Part shown: one piece after another, positions 44,443 to 53,644 of the stretch
Numbering within the stretch: the first letter of the stretch is position 1
Layout: each line of letters starts with the position of its first letter
NCBI GenBank assembly: GCA_965222825.1
Contig: OZ244964.1
Span: 372,001 to 436,000 of the forward strand
Direction: 5' to 3'
Source of the DNA: G965207335 sp965222825
GTDB taxonomy: Bacteria > Pseudomonadota > Gammaproteobacteria > PS1 > Pseudothioglobaceae
Length of the DNA stretch: 64,000 bases
Translations under genes and position numbers: made by a program
Notes under the pieces: generated by a model
What the model was told of the DNA's origin: nothing
What the model saw: only the letters and a program-made list of their open reading frames with translations
Database searches by the model: none

Positions 44443-45411
44443 ATGCAAGCATTAACTGATTTAAAAGCGATTCTTCATTCTAAGCGTGCTAATATTTATT
44501 ACCTAGAAAAATGCCGAGTAATGCAAAAAGACGGGCGAGTTTTATATCTCACCGAAGGACAAGATAATAAGCAATATTGGAATATCCCTATTGCTAATAC
44601 CACTTGCATTTTACTAGGTGGTGGCACTTCAATCACCCAAGCATCCATGCGAATGCTTGCCCAAGCGGGCGTTTTAGTCGGTTTTAGCGGCTCTGGTGGC
44701 ACACCATTACTCATGGCAACACAAATTGAATGGCTAACACCACAAAGCGAATATCGCCCTACTGAATATGTGCAAGCATGGATGTCTTTTTGGTTTGATG
44801 AGAGCAAAAGGTTAGAATTTGCTAAATTTTTACAAGTCAAAAGATTAGAATTTTTACAAAAAATTTGGACCACAGACAAAGATTTACAAATTGAGGGCTT
44901 TAGTCCTAATGCAGAATTATTGAACAATTTTAAGCAAAAAATCAAAAATGCCAGCAGTGTTAATAAACTATTAACCGATGAAATGCAACTCACCAAAGCA
45001 TTATACAAAATCGCTGCCACTGCCACAAAAACCAAAAACTTTACCAGACAACACAATAGCACTGATGCTGCTAATGATTTCCTCAATCATGGCAATTATT
45101 TGGCTTATGGTTTAGCCGCAACCACACTTTGGGTGTTAGGTATTCCACACGGTTTTGCTCTAATGCATGGCAAAACTCGCCGTGGTGCTCTAATATTTGA
45201 TGTGGCTGATTTAATAAAAGATGCGCTTGTATTACCCTGGGCATTTATTTGTGCTACTGAGAATACTAGCGAGCAAGAATTTCGCCAACAATGCCTGCAA
45301 AATTTCACCAAACACAGGGCATTGGATTTTATGTTTGAGACCATAAAAGAGATTTGTGCAGTAAAAACTTCGACGCCGGGCTTAGAAGTAAAAATAAATA
45401 AAAAACTATGA
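44443..45411 (+). CDS. cas1: CRISPR integrase Cas1 (type I-F)
   Basis: A 322-residue Cas1f. It starts MQALTDLKAILHSKRANIYY, then CRVMQKDGRVLYLTEGQDNK-QYWNIP, and carries AQAGVLVGFSGSGGTPL and, in the catalytic half, IPHGFALMHGKTRRGALIFD-VADLIKDALVLPWAF with the metal-binding His and Asp. With Cas2-3 it integrates new spacers. It is the first gene of the cas operon and overlaps cas3 by 4 nt. Base usage (more C-ending codons) differs a little from that of the genes just before it. Confidence 0.96.
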   Translation: MQALTDLKAILHSKRANIYYLEKCRVMQKDGRVLYLTEGQDNKQYWNIPIANTTCILLGGGTSITQASMRMLAQAGVLVGFSGSGGTPLLMATQIEWLTPQSEYRPTEYVQAWMSFWFDESKRLEFAKFLQVKRLEFLQKIWTTDKDLQIEGFSPNAELLNNFKQKIKNASSVNKLLTDEMQLTKALYKIAATATKTKNFTRQHNSTDAANDFLNHGNYLAYGLAATTLWVLGIPHGFALMHGKTRRGALIFDVADLIKDALVLPWAFICATENTSEQEFRQQCLQNFTKHRALDFMFETIKEICAVKTSTPGLEVKINKKL

Positions 45412-48400
45412 TGGTAACTTTCATCAGTGAATGTGAGAAAAAAGCTCACAAACGCACTCGCCGTGTGCTTGATGCCTTTGCAAACCGCATTGGTAATAAC
45501 ACATGGCAAACTGTAATAACACAATATGGCTTAATAACTGTTAAAAAACTACTGCGACAAACAGCAAGCAAAAATACTGCCGTTGCCTGTCATCAAATAA
45601 AATCCAGAGTGCGAACAGAATTACTGTGGATTGTGGGCAATAGAGATAAATTTAATGATGAGGGGATTGTCGCGGTGAACTACACTGAGCAGGATAGATT
45701 TATAGGGGAAAAATCAAATATGCTGACAATAGAAATTATTGCATCAGCCGCATCAATCGCAGGACTTTTCCATGATTTTGGTAAGACGAATATTTTGTTT
45801 CAAAATAAACTAAGTCCAGACAAAAAGAAAGGGCTAAAAAATTACGAACCTTATCGGCATGAATGGGTGTCTTTACGATTATTTCAGGCTTTTGTGGAAG
45901 AAGATAAAACAGATATTGAATGGTTAAATAGGCTTAGTCAAATTGAAAATAATACTTTTAATTCGTGTTTTAAAGATAGTATTGATGGGGGTATAAGTAA
46001 AAATCATCCAATAGAAAACCTGCCTCCACTGGCACAATTAGTGGCTTGGTTAGTGGTTTCTCATCACAGATTGCCACTTTATCCAAATTGGAAAAAAGAT
46101 TTCAAATCACCGCCACCTTTAGGAAATATATCTTCTTGGTTAGATAAAAATTTTGATACTAATTGGAACTCTTATAATTGTAATAATGACGATTTAAAAA
46201 ACCTAATTAAAGATAATTGGCAATTTAGAGACTTGCCTTATAAAAGTGCAATATGGCGAGCTAACGCCAGAAAAATTGCCAAAAATATACAAATCTTTCC
46301 AAATTGTGACTATTTAAATGAACAACTTTTTACAACTCATTTTGCTCGTCTTTGTTTGATTTTGGCAGACCATTATTACTCATCCTTAAAATTGTCAGAA
46401 ATTAAAGAGGAATGGCGTGATGATAATTATGAGGTTTGGGCTAATACCGACAGAGAGACCAAACAATACAAACAAAAATTAGATGAACATTTAATTGGTG
46501 TTGCTGATAATGCTAAAAAAATTGCCAAAGCATTACCTAAATTTAACACCTCTTTAAGCTCATTAAAAATAAATAGCAAACTTGAGCGTGACGTTGCTAA
46601 AGAACATAAGGCTAAATTTGGCTGGCAAGATAAGGCAAAAAAACTGGCTGAAAAAATTGGCAAACAAACGATTGAAAGTGGTTTTTTTGGTATTAATATG
46701 GCATCAACTGGCAAGGGAAAAACACTAGCAAATGCTAAAATTATGGCAACTATTGGCAATGAAGTAGGCAGAATTAGATTTAGTGTTGCATTGGGATTGA
46801 GGACACTCACTTTGCAAACAGGCAAAGAATATCGCAAAGAATTAGATTTAAAAGATGAATTAGCCATTATGGTTGGTGGCATTGCAGTTAAACAATTATT
46901 TTCCAATCAGCAGCAACAAGCAAAACAGGAAAATCAAGACGATACAGGCAGTGAATCAGAAAATAATAGTTTTAATGATTTTAATATGGATTATCAAGGT
47001 GTTTTATCCGAGCACAGTTTAAGCAAATGGACTAAAAATAAAAACAATCTAAATAAACTCATTCAAGCCCCCGTTTTAGTTAGCACCATTGACCATTTAA
47101 TCCCCGCAACAGAAGGCACACGAGGTGATAAGCATATTGCAGCGATGCTTAGATTATTTACCTCAGATTTGGTCATTGATGAGCCTGACGATTTTAATTT
47201 GGATGATTTGCCTGCCCTTTGTCGCTTGGTTAATTGGGCAGGGATGTTAGGTAGTAGAGTTTTATTATCAACAGCAACAATGCCACCAGCGCTTAGTAAT
47301 GCTTTATTTAGGGCTTATAAAGCAGGGTGGAGCGAATATACAAAAGCTAATCTTGAAAATTGGAACGGTGAAATTACTTGTGCTTGGTTTGATGAATTTA
47401 ACGCCGAGTATGAAAAAATTCAAAATGATGATGATTACAAGGAACAGCATAAAAAATTTGTTAAAAAACGGATAAAAGAAATACAAAATAACAATAAACC
47501 AAAACACTGGGGCAAAATTTTAAATATTGTTAACTCTGATGAAAATTCTATTATAAGAATGGCGAAAACTATTTTTAAAGGTATTGATGAATTACACAAC
47601 AATCATAAAATTAACAATGACAGTAAAAATATTTCACTAGGTTTAGTGCGAATAGCAAATATTAAAACTTTGGTTTCAATCGCTAAGAAATTATTAAAAA
47701 TGTGTGCACCAGATAATACCTGCATTCATTATTGCGTCTATCACTCTAAATATCCCTTGGCACTTCGTTCACACATTGAAAACAAGTTGGATGGTGTTTT
47801 AAACAGAAAAGATGAAAATACCATTTGGCAACAAAAAGAAATTAAAGCAAAAATTGAAAATTCAGATATTAAAAACCATATTTTTGTGGTTTTAGTTTCA
47901 CCAGTTGCCGAGGTAGGTAGAGACCATGATTATGATTGGGCGATTGTTGAGCCAAGTTCTATGCGCTCAATAATTCAAATAGCAGGACGAGTTTTAAGGC
48001 ATAGGAATAAAACACCAGATAAGCCAAATATCTTATTACTCAATAAAAATTACAAGGCATTGGAAGGTAAAAAACCTTGTTTTCAATATCCTGGATTTGA
48101 AACCGATAAAATTGCAATGAAAGACGATGATAGTAAATATTATGATTTAAATGAAATTTTAAAAGAAAATCAATATAAAAATATTACTGCTATCGAACGG
48201 ATTCACTCAGCAGATGATTTTGATGAAAAAATAGTTGAACACACAAATTTAGTTAATTTAGAGCATAAAGCACTGCAAAATAAATTATTTTCATGTAAAT
48301 ATGGTGTAAAACTATGGTGGGATAAAAACCCCACTTGGTGTGGTGAAATGCAAAGACAACAAAAATTTAGAAGTTCAAAAAAAGATGAGCCATATTATTT

Positions 48401-48728
48401 GTGGCTTGAGGATGAATATGCAGATATTTCTTGGCGATGGAAAAATGAAGATGTTTATCCTGCCAAATTTAGTGATGATGCTGATATTGTGCCAATAAGT
48501 GATGATGAATTAGATGATTTTGGCTTAAATTGTGATTTTTGGTTTAACATTGATGTGGAAAATATCTATCAAAAACTTGCAAAAGACTTTAGCATTGAAT
48601 TAAAAGAGGTTAGCAAAATATTTGGCGAAGTGCGTTTGGTTGAATATAAAGACGGTCATCAAGATTATAAATTTTCACCCGTGTTAGGGGTTTATAATAT
48701 TGTTAAAGATGCAGAAAACAATGAATGA
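45408..48728 (+). CDS. cas3: Cas2-Cas3 fusion nuclease-helicase (type I-F)
   Basis: 1106 residues. The first about 95 residues form a Cas2-like domain (MVTFISECEKKAHKRTRRVL ... TAVACHQI), the fusion typical of I-F. The HD nuclease motif is AGLFHDFGKTN with H122-D123. The helicase has Walker A ASTGKGKTLANAK near residue 431, where most I-F proteins have GCGKT, and the DExH-type box VIDEPDDF near 590. STATMPPAL and VSPVAEVGRDHDYDWAI ... IQIAGRVLRHR follow. It degrades targets recruited by Cascade and takes part in spacer acquisition with Cas1. Confidence 0.95.
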   Translation: MMVTFISECEKKAHKRTRRVLDAFANRIGNNTWQTVITQYGLITVKKLLRQTASKNTAVACHQIKSRVRTELLWIVGNRDKFNDEGIVAVNYTEQDRFIGEKSNMLTIEIIASAASIAGLFHDFGKTNILFQNKLSPDKKKGLKNYEPYRHEWVSLRLFQAFVEEDKTDIEWLNRLSQIENNTFNSCFKDSIDGGISKNHPIENLPPLAQLVAWLVVSHHRLPLYPNWKKDFKSPPPLGNISSWLDKNFDTNWNSYNCNNDDLKNLIKDNWQFRDLPYKSAIWRANARKIAKNIQIFPNCDYLNEQLFTTHFARLCLILADHYYSSLKLSEIKEEWRDDNYEVWANTDRETKQYKQKLDEHLIGVADNAKKIAKALPKFNTSLSSLKINSKLERDVAKEHKAKFGWQDKAKKLAEKIGKQTIESGFFGINMASTGKGKTLANAKIMATIGNEVGRIRFSVALGLRTLTLQTGKEYRKELDLKDELAIMVGGIAVKQLFSNQQQQAKQENQDDTGSESENNSFNDFNMDYQGVLSEHSLSKWTKNKNNLNKLIQAPVLVSTIDHLIPATEGTRGDKHIAAMLRLFTSDLVIDEPDDFNLDDLPALCRLVNWAGMLGSRVLLSTATMPPALSNALFRAYKAGWSEYTKANLENWNGEITCAWFDEFNAEYEKIQNDDDYKEQHKKFVKKRIKEIQNNNKPKHWGKILNIVNSDENSIIRMAKTIFKGIDELHNNHKINNDSKNISLGLVRIANIKTLVSIAKKLLKMCAPDNTCIHYCVYHSKYPLALRSHIENKLDGVLNRKDENTIWQQKEIKAKIENSDIKNHIFVVLVSPVAEVGRDHDYDWAIVEPSSMRSIIQIAGRVLRHRNKTPDKPNILLLNKNYKALEGKKPCFQYPGFETDKIAMKDDDSKYYDLNEILKENQYKNITAIERIHSADDFDEKIVEHTNLVNLEHKALQNKLFSCKYGVKLWWDKNPTWCGEMQRQQKFRSSKKDEPYYLWLEDEYADISWRWKNEDVYPAKFSDDADIVPISDDELDDFGLNCDFWFNIDVENIYQKLAKDFSIELKEVSKIFGEVRLVEYKDGHQDYKFSPVLGVYNIVKDAENNE

Positions 48729-49173
48729 CACAAATAATTCAACCAATATAGACGAGCACCTTATACAGGGCAAGATTATTACCATACGCAATACGCAAGT
48801 AATGATTGATAAGGATTTGGCTAAAATATATGGCGTTGAAAACAAGCGGCTTAATGAACAAGTTAAACGAAATATTGAACGCTTTCCTGATAAATTTAGA
48901 TTTCAACCAACTGAGCAAGATATTGTTTTGATTGACAATTATGTTGATGAAAAAGTATTGAAATTGTTGAGTAAACGCAACAAGCAAGTACAAGCAATTA
49001 TCTATACTAAAAATTTAAGCAAGATTTTTAAATTGGATTTGATGAAGCATAATAGCCAGTATAAATCCATTACTGTAAAAAAATTCACCGAATCACACGA
49101 CCGCTTTTTGATTATAGACAATAAAACTGTTTATCATTTTGGGGCATCGCTTAAGGATTTGGGTCAAAAATAG
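48721..49173 (+). CDS. ORF6N-domain protein inside the cas operon, probably truncated by TAG
   Basis: A 150-residue protein starting at 48721 (the ATGA-type overlap with cas3). The N-terminal ORF6N domain reads GKIITIRNTQVMIDKDLAKI, then YGVENKRLNEQVKRNIERFP-DKFRFQ. A C-terminal piece is KFTESHDRFLIIDNKTVYHF-GASLKDLGQK. Such proteins normally end ...LGKKWFAFSKM... . Here the W codon is TAG (49171-49173), yet the frame continues FAFSQMELDAKDILNKLE to 49254, overlapping the cas8f start. ORF6N/KilA-N domains are DNA-binding modules of phage and mobile elements. It is not a standard cas gene. Confidence 0.82.
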   Translation: MNDTNNSTNIDEHLIQGKIITIRNTQVMIDKDLAKIYGVENKRLNEQVKRNIERFPDKFRFQPTEQDIVLIDNYVDEKVLKLLSKRNKQVQAIIYTKNLSKIFKLDLMKHNSQYKSITVKKFTESHDRFLIIDNKTVYHFGASLKDLGQK

Positions 49174-49240
49174 TTTGCGTTTTCGCAAATGGAACTCGAT
49201 GCGAAAGATATTTTAAATAAATTAGAATTAGGAGCGTTAG

Positions 49241-50737
49241 ATGAGTATGAATGAAGAATTAAATAGTTGGCAAGAAGTGATTGTTGATTTTTTTGAGAAT
49301 AAAGCAAACTCTGAAGTAGAAAAATATATTAAAGAAAAAATAAAAGAGGTAGACGCAAAATTTAAAAAAGAACAATATTTTAATGACCTAGAGTTAGAAT
49401 TATTTTTTAAGAAAAACAAACCAAGAGAAGGACAGACAGTGCTTGAGTTTCAAAAAGAAAAAATAAACCATATTTTGTCTTTATGTGTGAAGCCAGTAGA
49501 ATTAAATACAGAAGAAATAAAGCTAGAATATCAAAACAAGTGTGAAAATATAGCAAAAAAATACATTCCGAATAGATGGTTAACTAAAAACGCAGAAAAC
49601 GCTAAAAGTGTTAGTTTCGCAACACATGTTGTTAAATTAACTCATTCCAAAATAGATAGCCCATCATTTTATGACAGCATTTCATCTAAAAAGAACACTC
49701 AACTAACAACATCATCTTTAAAAAATAAGGCAGTAGATGGAGCAGTAGCAGGCAATCAATTTGCACCAATTTTTCAATTTTTAGAATTGGAACTAAATGG
49801 TAAAAAATTGGCACCTGAATTTGTGAATACAGACAATACTATTTTGCAACCCTTTGATGAAACAAATGATAGGGAATTTAAAAGCTGGAATAACGGTTTT
49901 AATAAATCTTTAACCGCCCGTAAAATAAGCGCTAATTCATTATTGAAACAAGTGTATTTTCAGATAAATAACAACGATTATCACTTGCTTTGCAATGTTA
50001 AGTCTTCTTCTATGGCACATATTATTTTTGAGAATATATTTAGCAAAAATGAAGAATATGCGAGAAAACTTCGCAGTAAAAGTAAATATTCAAATATTCT
50101 TGTAAGTTCGTTTCCTAGAAAATCAAAATTAAGTATAACTGTTAGTAATCATAATAATGCCTCACAATTAAATGGAAAAAGAGGGGGGAAAATTAATTTA
50201 TTCTCAACCCAACCTCCAACTTGGCAAAGCAAATTAAAACCACCAACCAATAAAAAATCAATGTTTGATAATTACCACTGTTCACCAAATACTAATAACA
50301 ATATTAAGTATTTAGTAGAGTTTTTGTTGCGTAATGAAAGTATTAATTTAAGTGTAAGAGCCCCAGAAAAACAACAATGGTTAGAAAAATGGACGGCTTA
50401 TATTATTGATGATTTTTGGTTTTTTGTTGGCAATATTCATAATTTACCATCTGGCTGGTCAAATACAAAAGGCATTAAACTTAAAGTTGAACACAAATAT
50501 TTATTAGACCCTTATAGGGATGATCAAGAATTTCAAGCAAATAGAGGTGATGTAAACTGGCAAAAAGTTGTAGTGAGTGATTTTTCAACTTGGCTTAATG
50601 AACAACTAAAAAGTAAAGATAAGAAATTTACGCCACAAAAAGAATATAGCAGGACTTGGAAAAAAGTAATGGAAAAAGAATTACGAGAATATAACCAGAC
50701 TATTGAAATGAGTATCGGTATGGAGGTAAAAGTATGA
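49241..50737 (+). CDS. cas8f: Cascade large subunit Cas8f (Csy1)
   Basis: A 498-residue Csy1-type protein. Supporting segments are FATHVVKLTHSKIDSPSFYD, AVDGAVAGNQFAPIFQFLEL, SLKNKAVDG, HNNASQLNGKRGGKINLFST and QPPTWQSK. It caps the crRNA 5' end and reads the protospacer-adjacent motif. GGAG at 49231-49234 precedes its ATG, inside the old ORF6N reading frame. It overlaps cas5f by 4 nt. Confidence 0.92.
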   Translation: MSMNEELNSWQEVIVDFFENKANSEVEKYIKEKIKEVDAKFKKEQYFNDLELELFFKKNKPREGQTVLEFQKEKINHILSLCVKPVELNTEEIKLEYQNKCENIAKKYIPNRWLTKNAENAKSVSFATHVVKLTHSKIDSPSFYDSISSKKNTQLTTSSLKNKAVDGAVAGNQFAPIFQFLELELNGKKLAPEFVNTDNTILQPFDETNDREFKSWNNGFNKSLTARKISANSLLKQVYFQINNNDYHLLCNVKSSSMAHIIFENIFSKNEEYARKLRSKSKYSNILVSSFPRKSKLSITVSNHNNASQLNGKRGGKINLFSTQPPTWQSKLKPPTNKKSMFDNYHCSPNTNNNIKYLVEFLLRNESINLSVRAPEKQQWLEKWTAYIIDDFWFFVGNIHNLPSGWSNTKGIKLKVEHKYLLDPYRDDQEFQANRGDVNWQKVVVSDFSTWLNEQLKSKDKKFTPQKEYSRTWKKVMEKELREYNQTIEMSIGMEVKV

Positions 50738-51876
50738 GCCAATACATTTTAATAAATCGTATTAAGGTGCAAAATGCCAATGCTATTGCTGGCTTTACTT
50801 GGGGGTTTCCTGCTATTACTCATTTTTTGGGCTTTAGCCATAATTTATCACGCAAATTAAGTCAGAAAGAAAAATTTAAAGATATTGTTTTGGGTGGTTG
50901 TGCGGTTGTTTCTCATAACACCCAAGTGCATATTTATGGTGGCTATGAAAAATACTTTACTCAAACTCGCAATCCGCCTTATTTAACATCTCATGATAAG
51001 AAAACAACACCGCCAATTATTGAAGAAGGCAAAATGAATATGACCGTATCTCTATTAATTGAATACAGTGGCGATATTGGTAATAGAAAAGATGAATTTT
51101 TAGAATGGGTTGAAAGTGCTTGTTATTTACAACGCTTAGCAGGTGGCACAATTTTAGACATAAAGCATATTCAATTATTTGGGTTAGATAATCAAACTAT
51201 CTACCAAATTAAACGCCTTTTATTACCGGGATTTGTTTTAATAGATAGGGCCAATTATTTAAAAGAGCATTATTTAGAGCAGCAAAAAGATAACTCTAAT
51301 GCAGAACTATTTGATGCTTGGTTAGATTTTATCGCCCTCAAACAAAAAGCCAGACCAAAAACAGATTTAATCAATAAGCATTTTATAGAATTAAACAAAA
51401 ATGACGAGGGCAATCAAATAGCCAATACTTGGAATAAGCATTTAGAAAAGCCTTATGAGCAAGAAGAACTCTCTGAAGAGTTAATCGAATATTTTGATAA
51501 TGATGATTTGGGTAAAAAACTATTGCAACAGTGGGAAAATTATTGCAATCCAAATGAAGAAACCGATGCAAATTGGGAGTATTTACCAAAACCACAATTA
51601 GGCTATTTAGTGCCGATTATGACAGGCTATAAGGCCATATCAGAAGTCTATGAAAATAAGGAGGTGGAAAACACCAGAGATAATGAAACGGATGTTTGTT
51701 TTGTGGAATCTGTGAATAGCATAGGAGAATGGTTAAGTACGCATAGATTAACAGCGGAAAAATTGAAATCTAGTGTATGGAATTATTCTTATGAAGAAAA
51801 TTGGTATTTGTGCAAACAAGGAGAAGCACAGCAACACCAAGAAGAAAAATCTGAAAATTCAGATGATGGTTATTAA
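50734..51876 (+). CDS. cas5f: Cascade subunit Cas5f (Csy2)
   Basis: A 380-residue Csy2-type RAMP protein starting MSQYILINRIKVQNANAIAG-FTWGFPAITHFLGF, with LSRKLSQKEKFKDIVLGGCA-VVSH and LLPGFVLIDRANYLKEH. The LSRKL and FTWGFPAIT segments are Csy2 hallmarks. With Cas8f it forms the tail of the I-F Cascade. It is followed 21 nt later by cas7f. Confidence 0.92.
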   Translation: MSQYILINRIKVQNANAIAGFTWGFPAITHFLGFSHNLSRKLSQKEKFKDIVLGGCAVVSHNTQVHIYGGYEKYFTQTRNPPYLTSHDKKTTPPIIEEGKMNMTVSLLIEYSGDIGNRKDEFLEWVESACYLQRLAGGTILDIKHIQLFGLDNQTIYQIKRLLLPGFVLIDRANYLKEHYLEQQKDNSNAELFDAWLDFIALKQKARPKTDLINKHFIELNKNDEGNQIANTWNKHLEKPYEQEELSEELIEYFDNDDLGKKLLQQWENYCNPNEETDANWEYLPKPQLGYLVPIMTGYKAISEVYENKEVENTRDNETDVCFVESVNSIGEWLSTHRLTAEKLKSSVWNYSYEENWYLCKQGEAQQHQEEKSENSDDGY

Positions 51877-51897
51877 TTTTAAACAAAGGAGATAGTG

Positions 51898-52968
51898 ATG
51901 AGTGATAAGAAAAAAATAGATTTGCCGAGTGTATTGGCATTTGAAAGAAAATTGGAAATATCCGATGGCTTGATGTATGCAGGGGTTTTCGACGATCGTG
52001 GTTTAGAATATGCAGAAGATGACAAGAAAAAAGAAAAGAAACTATGGCAAGAAATTCCAATAACAACTAGAAAGAATCGTGCCACTCAAAGTGCTGAAGG
52101 TATAAAGGATGCAGATAAAACTCAACCAAACCCAGTAGCGTCTGGTGATGATCAGGCTGTTATTCCAAGTGAGTGCGACAGTTTAAAAGTCAGTTGGACA
52201 ATGAGAATTATTGGCAATGCAGGCAAGCCTTTTGCCTGTAATAAGCCTGATTTTGAAAACGCTATTATTGAAAAAGTTTCTAAGTTTAAAGCAGAAGGGT
52301 TAAAAAAATTAGCCATTCGTTATGCTTATAATATCGCAAATGGGCGTTTTTTATGGCGTAATCGGGTTTGTGCCGAAAATGTAGAAATTCAAGTTTTTCT
52401 CAAAGGAGAAGAAAACCCATTAACTTTTAATGCTTATGATTTTTCTTTATTTGATTTTGAAACCAAGAAAGACAACGCTGACCTTAAAAAAATAGCAGGG
52501 ATTATTTATCAAGGGCTAATGGATGAAACGGGTGAAAATTTTTCATCTATTAAAGTTAATGCCTTTGTCAAACTAGATGAATCGCAACAAATTTTCCCGT
52601 CTCAAGAGATGAATATGGGCGAAAAAGGCAAAACCTTATTTAAACTGAATAATTGTGCCGCTATGCATAATGTCAAAATTGGCAATGCCATTCGCACCAT
52701 TGACACTTGGTATGGCAACAAGGCATTAGCAAAAGCAGAGGGGGGAAATAAAACAGAACTTATTGATATAAAAGATAAACACCCTATCGCAATTGAGCCT
52801 TATGGTTCAGTTACCCAACGAGGCTTAGCTTATAGAGAAAGCAAGGATGACCTATACACTTTGATGCTATGCTGGGTAAACAATAAGGAGGTTAGCTATG
52901 ACAATAAACAATATGTTGTGGCTAATCTAATTCGTGGCGGTGTTTTTAGTAAAAAAGGTAGTAATTAA
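51898..52968 (+). CDS. cas7f: Cascade backbone subunit Cas7f (Csy3)
   Basis: 356 residues from ATG 51898, behind AAAGGAGA; a GTG 3 nt earlier is not needed. SVLAFERKLEISDGLMYAGV, PITTRKNRATQSAEG, IRYAYNIANGRFLWRNRVCA and EPYGSVTQRGLAYRESK are Csy3 motifs. Six copies line the spacer in the complex. It lies 2 nt before cas6f. Confidence 0.94.
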   Translation: MSDKKKIDLPSVLAFERKLEISDGLMYAGVFDDRGLEYAEDDKKKEKKLWQEIPITTRKNRATQSAEGIKDADKTQPNPVASGDDQAVIPSECDSLKVSWTMRIIGNAGKPFACNKPDFENAIIEKVSKFKAEGLKKLAIRYAYNIANGRFLWRNRVCAENVEIQVFLKGEENPLTFNAYDFSLFDFETKKDNADLKKIAGIIYQGLMDETGENFSSIKVNAFVKLDESQQIFPSQEMNMGEKGKTLFKLNNCAAMHNVKIGNAIRTIDTWYGNKALAKAEGGNKTELIDIKDKHPIAIEPYGSVTQRGLAYRESKDDLYTLMLCWVNNKEVSYDNKQYVVANLIRGGVFSKKGSN

Positions 52969-52970
52969 AA

Positions 52971-53552
52971 ATGACACATTATCAAGATATAAAATTCTAT
53001 CCTGATGTGGAGATTGATATTTCTTTTTTAAGGAACAAAACCTATCAAAAATTACACAAAGCAATTTTTGATTTGTCTGCCACCGACATCGGTATTAATT
53101 TTCCCCAAGCAGGCAAACGATTAGGTTGCGTCATTCGTATCCATTCCAGCCAAACTAGGTTACAAGAATTACAAAACCTAAACTGGCTGGGTGGCTTATC
53201 AGGCTATTGTAAAATCAGTGAAATCTTACCTATACCCGATAAAATCAAAAGCTATCAAACCATCTCACGCATTCGCCAAACAATGAATGATACCAAGCTC
53301 AAAGAGCGCATTGCATATCAAAAACAGCAAAGGGTGCTATCAACCAATGATGAGGTTAAAGCCTATGAAAAACAATACAAAGCTAAAATGTTTAAGACGG
53401 GTTTGGATAATCCCTATTTGGAATTACAAAGCACCTCAACAGGTAGCAAGTATCGACTTTATATTTCTTTTGGGAAACTGCAGCAACAATCAACAGAGGG
53501 GGAATTTAACCGTTTTGGGCTAAGTAAAACGGCAACTGTGCCTATTTTTTGA
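52971..53552 (+). CDS. cas6f: crRNA endonuclease Cas6f (Csy4)
   Basis: 193 residues. H29 (KTYQKLHKAIF) sits at the same number as the catalytic His of the Pseudomonas enzyme, and QSTSTGSKYRLYI holds the partner Ser region. The arginine-rich helix corresponds to SRIRQTMNDTKLKERI. The end GLSKTATVPIF is typical. It cuts the repeat transcript 3' of the CCACC/GGTGG hairpin, leaving the 8-nt handle CUUAGAAA. Confidence 0.94.
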   Translation: MTHYQDIKFYPDVEIDISFLRNKTYQKLHKAIFDLSATDIGINFPQAGKRLGCVIRIHSSQTRLQELQNLNWLGGLSGYCKISEILPIPDKIKSYQTISRIRQTMNDTKLKERIAYQKQQRVLSTNDEVKAYEKQYKAKMFKTGLDNPYLELQSTSTGSKYRLYISFGKLQQQSTEGEFNRFGLSKTATVPIF

Positions 53553-53644
53553 ACCTTATACATTAACTTTTAACAAAACACCCTTGTATTTTATCTGTTT
53601 AAGTGTTTAAATAACCTTATATTTTATAAACAACCATTTAAAAA

